Source: Prosopocoilus inquinatus
Lineage: Eukaryota > Arthropoda > Insecta > Coleoptera > Lucanidae
Reading direction: 5' to 3'
Assembly (NCBI GenBank): GCA_036172665.1
Contig: CM069875.1
Location: 11,302,001 to 11,366,000, forward strand
Length of the DNA stretch: 64,000 nucleotides
This document shows, in pieces, positions 55,440 through 64,000 of this stretch (position 1 is the first letter of the stretch; each line of letters opens with the position of its first letter). Both the position numbers and the translations under genes were made by a program. The notes under the pieces were generated by a model, which worked only from the letters and a program-made list of their open reading frames with translations, did no database searches and was not told where the DNA came from.

Positions 55440-56640
55440 GTCCTGCATCATTGGTCTAAATTAGAGCGATTGTCTTTTGTTTGTGAGATTTATTGTTGTC
55501 TATCTTTGCTTGTCGCGTACATACACAAAGAATGTTTTGCTTTCCTTTTCCCTTTTTCCTTTTTTTAGCGATCGATTTTTTTTTAGTTTGAGTTCGTTTT
55601 TTGTTAGTCACAAATCGATATTTTCAGTTTCTAAAATTTGTTTTTTTATTTATTGATTGCGCAAGTCGTTTTTATTTCCTTTAACAATATCGTTCGATCG
55701 TCTTTTGTTTTGACTTGTTTAATTTACGTTTAATTACATTTTCCTATTTTGTTTTCACTTTGCTTATTTTATCCACATCAGGGTGTTTTTTTTTTTAATT
55801 TTAAGTATTTTTTTGGTTTAAATTTAAGCGATCGCGTTTTGTTTCTGAAATTTGTTTTCGTTTTTCTTTCAAAATTTTGGAAGAAGATAATTCGATTTTT
55901 AATTTGATTGCGTTTGAGATTTTTTCTTTTTAATTAAAGCGATCGTCTTTTGTTTCTGAAATTTATTAATTGTTTGTTTGTTGCATGCGCAACGAATATT
56001 CTGTGTTAGTTTTTTCATTTTTTAGCAAGGTCGGTCGATGGTTTTTGTTTTTGCTATTTTATTTTATTTTTAAAATTTTTCCGATTTCTTTTTCAATCTG
56101 CCTTTGTCCAATTCAGGGTTACGTTTTTTTTTTATTTTGACTGATCATGGATCAGGATTACATAAAATTCATCAAATTAAGTTTTCTTTCTTGACTTATA
56201 TTTCTCTATATTGAACTTTTTTCTTTTTTTGTAGTTTATGTGTTATTTCTCAAAATGGCTAGTTTCAAACACTGTAACATTATTTTGTCATAGTTATGTT
56301 TTGAAATAAATTTGATTCGATCTTTTGTGGTTTAAGTTTAAGCGATCGCTCTTGTCATATATTTATCGTTGTTTTTTCCCAGATTTTCGAAAGAGAATCC
56401 TTCTAAAGGTTTTGAAAATTACAAAGCGATTGTCTTTTTGAAATATGTTTTGGTTTCTTCTTTATTTGTCCCTCGCGCAAGGAATTTCCTGCGATCCTTT
56501 TTTCATTCTATTTAGAAACATTATTTGATCGTCTTTTTTGTTTCTTTTCTTTCTATTTATATTTTGCTAATTTTTCCGGCTTTTTTTAATCAATCCGCCC
56601 GATCTTAGTTAGGCTTATTTTTACTTTGACTAAGAAAAAA
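55440..56640. repeat. T-rich degenerate array with recurring GCGATCG
   Basis: The top strand is very T-rich. The motif GCGAT(C/T)GTCTTTTGTTTCTG, complete or decayed, recurs near 55464, 55690, 55838, 55938, 56339, 56425 and 56530, often followed by AAATTT. Spacing is about 90-150 bp and irregular. It looks like an old tandem repeat. Confidence 0.5.
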
Positions 56641-57289
56641 AAAGTGGGTTACGGAAAATTTATATTTCTGTACAGTTGTAAGAAATTAATGCTATGAGGT
56701 ACTAACAGGGACTGAGAAGGATTATTTGAATAATTACTTTTTATTCGTTTTTTTAATTAATTTTTTAAAGCTTCACTGAAATATTATTTATATGATTAGT
56801 AATCTTCAATTTTTCTTTCTGGACTGTTGAAATTTGGTATATTTCTATAATTTCAAACGAAATTCATTTTATTTTACTAAATTTTTATCTTAAATTCAAA
56901 AGGAATACCACATGTTTTATTTGTACTTGTGTTAATTCTGCCATTTTGAAGATTTTCGATGTCAAATTTGGCACAAATTCATTTCGCACCAAGCAGACCT
57001 GAGCTGCAAAACATGAAATCTGAATTAAAAAAATTTTGGTCCATTATAAGTGACGCCAACTTAATCCGGGCACACATTGTATATGAAACAGTCTATTTTT
57101 TTGTGTTTATATTTAGGTACAAACGTTTTACGTTTATTTACTACCACTTTTTCAGTCTACAGATTTTCAAAAAGTAAAATCTTTGACGTTGCGTGTACAT
57201 TAGTTTTCAATATTTTTAAGTATGTTAAACATTTTACTTTTTTAAAAATTTATGTGTTATTGTAAACATAAAAAGATTAATCATATTGT
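56641..57289. other. Unassigned DNA
   Basis: AT-rich with short frames only. No supported gene. Confidence 0.4.
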
Positions 57290-57356
57290 TAGGATTAAAC
57301 CACGGACCTCCAAACTGCGAGGACTGAAGCGACCACCTTAGCCAAGTGGCTAATAA
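57290..57356 (-). repeat. tRNA-like SINE head or tRNA pseudogene
   Basis: Minus strand has an A-box-like TGGCTAAGGTGG, an anticodon-arm-like middle and a B-box-like GGTTTAATCC. The B box lacks a base of the consensus and the acceptor stem does not pair, so a working tRNA is unlikely. Confidence 0.4.
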
Positions 57357-57461
57357 TATTTTCTGCTCAATATTTCATATATGAGACAGTACATTAGAAT
57401 CTGCTATAAACTTTCGATGCTCCGTAAATCTCGTCGGCAGCAAGTCCGTTCCCCTCACTAA

Positions 57462-57577
57462 CAAGTACTTATAAGTACAATAAGTCCGAATACAATTACT
57501 TTTGGATTTGTACTTGTATGTAAGAACAATCAAGTACTATTGTACTTGTACTTATTGTATTTATAAGTAGTACTTGG
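57462..57577. mobile_element. hAT-like MITE with AAGTACTT repeats, 116 bp
   Basis: CAAGTACTTATAAGTAC at one end and its diverged complement at the other. GTACTTGT and AAGTAC recur throughout. Confidence 0.5.
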
Positions 57578-57593
57578 CACAGCTCTGCCTCTA

Positions 57594-57852
57594 AGGGAAA
57601 CGAACATGCCGAAGATGCCACGCTGTTCACCCTCGATGTTTAGATCCCGCTCGATACCGCGTTATCACCCCGATGTAAAACAAACGTACAGTTTTAAATG
57701 GAACCGTGTATATCCAAGATGAATAGCAGCGCGCATCTTCGACGTGCACGATTCCATTCAAAACTATAAGTTTGTTTTACATCGAGCTGATATCGTGATA
57801 TCGAGCGCAACCTAAACATCGAGGATGAACAGCGAGACATCTTCGTACCCTT
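57594..57852. mobile_element. Foldback MITE, about 260 bp
   Basis: Arms of about 110 bp. The left contains CGCTGTTCACCCTCGATG and GATGTAAAACAAAC; the right is the reverse complement with about 15 percent difference. Confidence 0.65.
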
Positions 57853-58758
57853 AGGTGGACCTCCAGCGGAATTACTGTAATTATTCAATTCTGTCAGATT
57901 CAAATTTTAAATTATACATATTTTAGGGGCCTATGGCTTGTAAAATCACTGCGTGACGTTTTAATCCATAGGCCATTAAATACGTATGTTAGTGTTAATT
58001 TGATAAAAACCTCTTAGCATACTGGGTGTATCAGAAATACGTGAAATACTAACCATAGAAGAACTCGCCAAGCTGAACAATTTTGTTTTGGGGCATTTTG
58101 AAAATATCGTCAATTTTTTCGTAATTTTGTGTTTGGTGTTTGAACTGAACTTTTTTTCAAAAAACCATGGCGGTTACAATTATGTATAATGTGCAAGCTT
58201 AAGACTTGGGTCCACTTAGTACGAACGCTTTTCACGCCGAATGTACTGTTCACTCCTTCTACCTTTGCGCAGCTGCGATGCTTCTAATTGTCATTGAATG
58301 GATAGGGAAGGTATGCTAGTTAGTTCAGGTTTTTTCTTCGACGACTAAACGATTTAAATGTATTTAATCTAATACTAACTGGTTGTTATGTATAATAACC
58401 GGTTAGTTCGGTTAATATGGTAAATTCGTCATATTTTTCTAAAATTAATCATTCTAATCAGATATATATAATTGTCAGTAGTCTGTGGGTTAATATCATG
58501 AACTGCCTGCACTTTTGGTTTTGTATAGTTCTAAGCGTGTCTAACGTCTTGTATTATAGGGAAAAATTGGAGCACGTATGCGGAGTGGAGTATATGTGTA
58601 TATTCAATTTATCTCAAAAAAACAATAATTACAATAATAAATAAATCTATTTTCCACCCGTAACTCATTTTTTACAGAGATAACATAGATTTTAAAGATA
58701 GGTTAGTTTTCTGCAAGACTACTACTTTTTTTTAGAAATTATTCAATGTTCATTCAGT
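57853..58758. other. Unassigned DNA
   Basis: Contains AACTGGTTGTTATGTATAAT at about 58377, which recurs as a direct repeat at about 59636. No gene supported. Confidence 0.35.
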
Positions 58759-58950
58759 CAAGGAAATTGGATTTAACCTCCTAACCACAAAAAGTTTGTT
58801 TAGAAACTAAATACGTATTTCGGTAGCTATGCTGCCATCTTCAGTAGATGCCTTCTTCAGTCACTTCTTTTGTGATCAATAGCTACCGAAATACGTATCT
58901 AGTTTTTCAAAAACAATTTTTGTGGTTAGGAGATTAAATCCAATTTCTTT
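58759..58950. mobile_element. Foldback MITE, about 190 bp (intact relative of the Gyp-C target)
   Basis: Arms of about 68 bp: GGAAATTGGATTTAACCTCC to ACGTATTTCGGTAGCTAT and the complement. The loop contains CTTCAGTAGATGCC. Same family as 32930-33035 plus 34021-34075. Confidence 0.75.
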
Positions 58951-61388
58951 GTACTACAAACCACAGTATTCAATACATTTTAATATTCTTTCTCTTTTCT
59001 CTCTTTTTCAGTCTTTAATGTTTAGTAATAATTATATAGTTATTCTGCTAATAATTAACGAATAATAGTAAAGCGAAAGAATTCTACTAGTAGATGTGTT
59101 TATTTTCTGTTGATTTTATTATTATTGTTTTTTATTATAATTTATTGTGATTATCAAATAGCCCGATTGATTAGTAAACACAGTAAAATGAAATACAAAG
59201 GTCGATTCGGTAGTAACTAAAAAGCATCTGTTTATTTAAAAACAAATAATAGAAATAATAATAAAAATATATAAATGGTCTGCTATGTAGAATTGAAATA
59301 TCATTTACTTAAAACCCTAAAACAAAAGAAGCCTTGTTATTTAAACCCAATAGTTTTAAACAATTTAATTTGTTTTTTTTCTGTCTCAATTTTTTTCAAT
59401 ACTAATATGGGGGCAAGGAACTTTTGGCTGCATTATTTTTCCTTGACTAGTTTTTTTTTTTTTTTTGGTAATCTCAAAATAGTTTTGTTGCTTATAGCTA
59501 TTCATTACATTAGTCATGTGGTTGCAAGAAATTTATCATAGTAGCTATTCGAATTGGATATTATACAAAATAACTAGTTAATAAAATTCGTACAGTTTGT
59601 CAAATTAACCACACATTTTAGTTATTTTATAAAATAACTGGTTGTTATGTATACTAACCAAATTATCACATTAACATTAACAGTAACATGTAGAATTTAA
59701 AATTTGAAACAGAATGGCAAATTTGTGACTCTTCATGTAATCTTCCACTACAATCGTGTTTCATTAAAGTAACAGATGAGCGTAGAAAAGTTTCAGTGGG
59801 ATCTTAGACTACTATTACTTGTGCCCGTTTTGGACATTTAAGTGCTTTATTAGTATCAAGAAAATGTTTATACTACCAATAATAAAAATTTAAGTTTAGA
59901 CTTTTTTGGTTACTTTGGGTACTATAAAATTATGTGAAGCAATATTAAATCTGAAAGTATTAACAATGGCAATTTGCTTCCAAATCCTCCCAGACAAGTT
60001 AAATGTTAGTGACATCTAAGGACCCTAAGGTATACCAACTACCAAACCGAAACAGAACGTTTTTTTTCGAACAAGAGCGTCAAAAATGAAAGTTTCCAGC
60101 GGCCGTGTAGCTTCAGTGAAATGCCTAAAATCGATCGACGAAACGTTTTAACAATTTAACATGATGTTAACAACAGAGAGGCGTCATCGCTGGTGTTGAC
60201 GTTGTTTCCTATTTTCAGGTCTTCATTCATTTATTATTTAAGTGGCTGGAAATAATGTTTTAAGCAAGTTTTCTGCTTGGTAGATATATTTCCTTTTCGT
60301 TGTGTAATTTCAATTGATGCATATAATAAAACTCGTTTATTAACTTATACATGGCGTTCACGGAAAGCCGGTACAATAGCTAGCTTCTTTACAAAAAACT
60401 AAACAATAACCCAATAGAAAATTGGTAACTCTGATATTGCGGTAGAGCACAGCAATTTCCAATTTTAAATTATGCTTCTGCAGCAATTCCCCACTTTAAA
60501 TCATGTTCCGTAAGGACGTTAAACCGTGAAAATTTTTACGATTTAACTGTGAGATGCTTATTGATACTGACTCAGAACCCAGAAACTCGACACTACTCTG
60601 AAATCTGATGTTCCCTACACGATGAATTCGGCCTATTTGAATAAAACGTTGATTAGATGCGTTCGCTTAATACCATATGTCCAAATAAATTTTTGATAAA
60701 GGTAGGCCTTGGAAGTATAAACGTATTCCTGTAATAATCTAGACAAATGTTTTGTCTTTCATGGCCTACCTTTATCAAAAATTTATTGGGGCATATGGTA
60801 CCCTCTCAGATACGAACTGAAGTCGCCTTGGTAAAAGGTGTTTCAATTTGCTTTGATGTTAATCTGTGAAAATAGACACTTGTCACGTAACTTCAGATAT
60901 AAGCGAGTTCTCGAACTAAAAAACGAACGAAACAGAGCACGTCGATTTTTGTTGACTTGTGAAAATTTAACCTGTGGACTTCTCTAACGTTTAGGTTTCT
61001 AATTTATCAAGTTTCTTTTTAATTTCCAGGGTTCGAGGTTGTAAAAACCTGGGAATCCCAACAATACAATAAAAACAAAATACTTTTAAATCTTTTGTAA
61101 CCTTTCTCGTACTACTCTCGATCAGGTCTGCTAAAGGTAAGTTTAATAGTCATTTATAGTGATGTTGCAAACCGTATGTATTCGTTACTGACAGCGTTTT
61201 TTCTTTTTCATTGGGACGTTTTCAAAGTGCACTGTTGACGTTATTCTACCGCACCAGTTTAGTAATTAGTGCAAGAAAATCGCCCTGCCAGTTAAACACA
61301 AATATCAAAGTTAGTGCAAATATCTAAAGGTTGGTGACAGATTTATACTACATATTTATTTATTTGATTAACTATATTTAAAATTAAT
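58951..61388. other. Unassigned DNA
   Basis: Contains a hairpin MITE at 60672-60803 (arms starting TACCATATG and containing TTTTTGATAAAGGTAGGCC) and a possible exon at 61031-61137 between TTTCCAG and GTAAGT that has no convincing frame. Otherwise nothing recognised. Confidence 0.4.
60672..60803. mobile_element. Hairpin MITE, about 130 bp
   Basis: Arms of about 38 bp sharing AAATTTTTGATAAAGGTAGG, inverted. The ends form ACCATATG/CATATGGT. Confidence 0.65.
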
Positions 61389-61625
61389 TTAAACATAACT
61401 GTTTAAATTAATTTTCAAATTTGTACCTACCTGCTTATTAGAGTAATGGTTAACAATATCGGCAATGTAATTTTCAATGCGTGGTATTTTTTTCTTTAAT
61501 AGTAGATTTTGCTCGTGATCACTAACTTCTGATGATGATGAAAGCAAGAAATTCTGCACAGGATTTAACAAACCTACTTTTTTTGCATACGCCATATTTG
61601 CACTGGCACCGTCATGCTGACCCAT
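61389..61625 (-). pseudogene. Possible first exon of a HARBI1-like (Harbinger) protein
   Basis: Minus-strand frame with SSSSEVSDHEQNLLLKKKI and PRIENYIADIVNHYSNKQ, followed by GTAGGTAC, a good donor. The PRIENY...VNHYS pattern resembles the N-terminus of HARBI1-type proteins. No second exon was found in the window to the left, so it is a fragment or a solitary exon. Confidence 0.3.
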
Positions 61626-62422
61626 TAGCTCAGCGCGATAAAATGTACACTAAGTGTAAACTCAGTGCAATTTCGAATGTCAGTAAAACATGTGGACCAA
61701 GCCAGTATTGTTCTAAAAAGACCCAATGAAACACACAATTAGAAGTTGGTCCACTCCAGTGCACAGTATTTGTTCCAGTGAAAAAACGCTATGAGCCTCG
61801 AAGTACAGATTCGTTACTTGTTAAAACATTTCGTTATGACCGTAGGGTATGATTTCGCTCGGGTTTCGACACGTAAGAGTGCCAATCAGTTAATAATTTA
61901 GTATTTTCACTTATTAGTTGTTTACGTTTTTAATAGATTGTTTATAAACTGTTTATATGTAAGTACTTATATTCACCGTTCACTTATGTTTGCATTTTTA
62001 GTAAGTATTAATTGTATTTTTAGTGTATTTGATAAACAAAATTATTATAAAAGTAATCTAATTCGGTATTACGACTTTAAGTTGAAAATTATAATATTAT
62101 AATTGAAAATTATATTGAATCTAATTATATATTTGTACTATAGTAACGAAAATAACGAGTAACGAATACTTTGTAATGGGTAACAAAAGCTAGTACTAAT
62201 ACATAAAACGCACTAGATGCAACTAAATGACCATTGATCGCGGGCGAATGTGTGTATCGGTCAGGGCTGTGGTTATTTTGTGTCTTTGATTTGTGTTCAT
62301 TTACCAACATATATTTGTCGAATATACACTTTTTTGCAAATATTTGTCTATTTAAATATTTATGAAAAATGTGGAGCCGGTGTTAATGCGTTACGGAGTA
62401 TTGGCATCAAAGACTTCTTTTA

Positions 62423-62622
62423 CACTAGCGACTTGGCAGCGCGATTTCGTCGCAATGCTAAATCGCACGACTAGAAGTACATACAATATGAAAAACGCCA
62501 AAATCGCGCGGCTGTAAAAAATATGAAAGCCTTTAAAATGATGTACGTGAAAGTCGCGCGACTAAATCGCGTCCGCTGCGATTCAGCCGCACGATTAAAT
62601 CGCGCTGCTAAGCAGCTAGTGT
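62423..62622. mobile_element. MITE rich in CGCG motifs, 200 bp
   Basis: Ends CACTAGCG and GCTAGTG, inverted, continuing through GGCAGCGCGATTT and AAATCGCGCTGC. TCGCGCG or its complement occurs repeatedly inside. Confidence 0.6.
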
Positions 62623-62784
62623 GAAAACAGTGTAAATCAAAGTCAGATATACAACAGCGATTCAAAACATTTGCTTTTTTATGGACCTGATGGTAAGCAC
62701 ATGCGTACGAGTAGTACCTGTTACGAACGCACCAAGGAGTTTTTTGACCGTTGGGAATTAAACTGTTATCAAAAATATTGGGCT

Positions 62785-62960
62785 AGCGGTCAATAAAAAA
62801 CTTTTTTTTATTTTTATGCTGAGCTTTCAGCAAACTTTATTGCCTTCATCAGAGCAAAAAATATCAGGCCAGCGGTCAATAAAAAACTTTTTTTTAATTT
62901 TTATGCTGAGCTTTCGGCAAACTTTAATGCCTTTATCAGAGCAAAAAATGTTTTTTTAGT
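62785..62960 (-). repeat. 86-bp tandem units with a hammerhead-like core
   Basis: AGCGGTCAATAAAAAAC starts units at 62785 and 62871. The minus strand of the first unit reads CTGATGA, a stem GCAA/TTGC, GAAA, then AGCT and UC, with AGC plus A-tract pairing to T-tract plus GCT. The second unit has CTGATAA and is therefore broken. Confidence 0.45.
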
Positions 62961-63125
62961 TGAAATTACATTCCAAAAATTGTAAAGTTCAAGATTTCAA
63001 AATATTTGTCGAAAAGCATTCAAATATTTCAAATATCTTGAACTTTACAATTTTTGAAATGTAATTTCAACTAAAAAAATATTTTTTGCTCTGATAAAGG
63101 CATTAAAGTTTGCCGAAAGCCTTTA
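62902..63125. repeat. Near-perfect palindrome with about 100-bp arms
   Basis: GCTTTCGGCAAACTTTAATG and TTTAGTTGAAATTACATT recur as complements on the right side. The centre is near 63020. The outer ends are the hammerhead-like units in opposite orientation. Confidence 0.75.
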
Positions 63126-63276
63126 GCCATGACTGTATGTATATGAATGGAGCAACAAGTTTGATTTTCGTAGATAATTTTCCCCAACCTGATCGTTACT
63201 TCAGAGACATTATGTGAGAGAAAATTTTAGCCCTGATGACGTCACAGTATACGCACCACCTTATAAATTATTGTAG

Positions 63277-63360
63277 AGGGTGACTACGCAAGAATTCCTG
63301 CCCCCTTTAACCCTTTTTTTTTCGACTTCAAAAAAAATGTTTAATACAAAACTTAAACCA
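63277..63360. repeat. Left end of a Tc1/mariner-like MITE, related to 18268-18489
   Basis: AGGGTGACTACGCAAGAATT and an internal AATGTTTAATACAAAACTTAA match the 18.27-kb MITE. The right end is not found; the repeat at 63470 may interrupt it. Confidence 0.5.
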
Positions 63361-63469
63361 ACGTATACTGTGATCGCCAAAAAGTCGGCATCAAATGGGA
63401 AAAATCGTCATTTTTGATTTTTCCGAAAAACTATTTAAGGCTTTATGCTTGTCTGAAAACCTATTTAGC

Positions 63470-64000
63470 CCCTATCAGATATACCGCGTTAATTTTACTT
63501 AGTTAGAAAACAGATTTTTTCGAAATGATCAAAATCGTAAAATTGTTATTACTTTGAAACTAATCAAGATTTCAATAAGGTTTCTTTAACTTGGGTTAGT
63601 TTCACCTTATTGCATAACATTAAGGCCAGAAAATAGCTTACTTTTCGGTAATAACCAAATATCTGAAACAATAAAATTAATCTTTCTGATTATTTTTTCC
63701 ACTTATAAATCTTTGAAGTTTTCACCGTAAAAGTATTAAATTCTGAAGTTTTCGTATGTGAAATTATGGGAATATTCTAAAAATTGAAAAATTCAGTTTC
63801 AACGGAATTTAGAGAAAAACAAGTTATTTTCTGGCCTTGATATTATTCAATAAGTTGAAACTGACCCAATTTAAAGAAATCTCATTGAAATCTTGACTAG
63901 TTTTCGAGAAATAACAATTTTATGATTTCGTCCATTTCGAAAAACTCTGTTTTCTCAATATGTAAAAATCACTTGGTATATCTGATAGGGGTTAAATAGG
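63470..64000. repeat. Foldback repeat reaching the window end
   Basis: CCTATTTAGCCCCTATCAGA at 63470 and its complement at 63980-64000 form the ends visible here. Inner arms share AGTTTCA and AAGTTTTC segments. Related to 34290-34640. Confidence 0.6.

Noticed and set aside
57290..57356. Functional tRNA gene
   Set aside because: A and B boxes are only approximate and the acceptor stem does not pair; a SINE or pseudogene fits better.
61031..61137. Internal coding exon between TTTCCAG and GTAAGT
   Set aside because: All three frames contain stops. It could be a non-coding exon but nothing links it to a gene.

Overview
The window is animal, almost certainly insect, nuclear DNA. It is AT-rich and mostly non-coding, with canonical GT-AG introns of about 50 bp (5299-5349, 52185-52239), TATA/initiator promoters and a dense layer of LTR retrotransposons and Tc1/mariner-, hAT- and Harbinger-type miniature elements. 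A repeat-rich genome such as a beetle's would fit, but nothing fixes the species.

Two host genes are supported. From the left edge to 8790 on + runs the 3' part of a gene for a very large, hydrophilic Ser/Lys-rich protein that I do not recognise. It has three visible exons. Its first visible intron (2340-4057) holds a transposase remnant and a solo LTR, and its second (51 bp) is open in frame. The second gene (40271-52457, +) encodes a 127-residue four-transmembrane MARVEL/snakeskin-like protein. Its 42-nt first coding exon, with a TATA/initiator promoter, is split from the last two exons by an 11.7-kb intron containing a Ty1/copia relic and several inverted-repeat elements.

The most unusual content is a Ty3/gypsy family present three times. 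Gyp-A (10565-17158, -) is complete, with LTRs that read as identical and one uninterrupted 1981-codon gag-pol frame. Gyp-B (26191-32869, +) also has matching LTRs but carries frameshifts and stops. Gyp-C (33036-34020, +) is a 985-bp internally deleted derivative. The polyprotein begins with a SAP-like domain and a tandem 11-residue coiled coil. After the integrase it carries a full macrodomain of the OARD1/TARG1 (ADP-ribosyl-glutamate hydrolase) type with both catalytic residues, then a CCCH zinc finger. All three elements and an unrelated solo LTR (3139-3472) are flanked by 4-bp RTAT duplications.

A second unusual system is a dispersed family of about 312 bp (21.1-21.4, 24.9-25.9, 36.9-37.3, 38.2-39.4, 55.0-55.3 kb) whose copies contain type I hammerhead ribozyme folds. 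At 38.2-39.4 kb two tandem pairs, each with a 311-312 bp period, face each other in a 1.1-kb palindrome. This layout resembles animal retrozymes.

Layout: 1-8790 host gene 1; 8791-10560 non-coding; 10.6-17.2 kb Gyp-A; 17.2-26.2 kb miniature elements and unassigned DNA; 26.2-34.0 kb Gyp-B and Gyp-C; 34-40 kb miniature elements and ribozyme repeats; 40.2-52.5 kb host gene 2; 52.5-64 kb nested miniature elements, a T-rich degenerate array, a tRNA-like SINE head and foldback elements.
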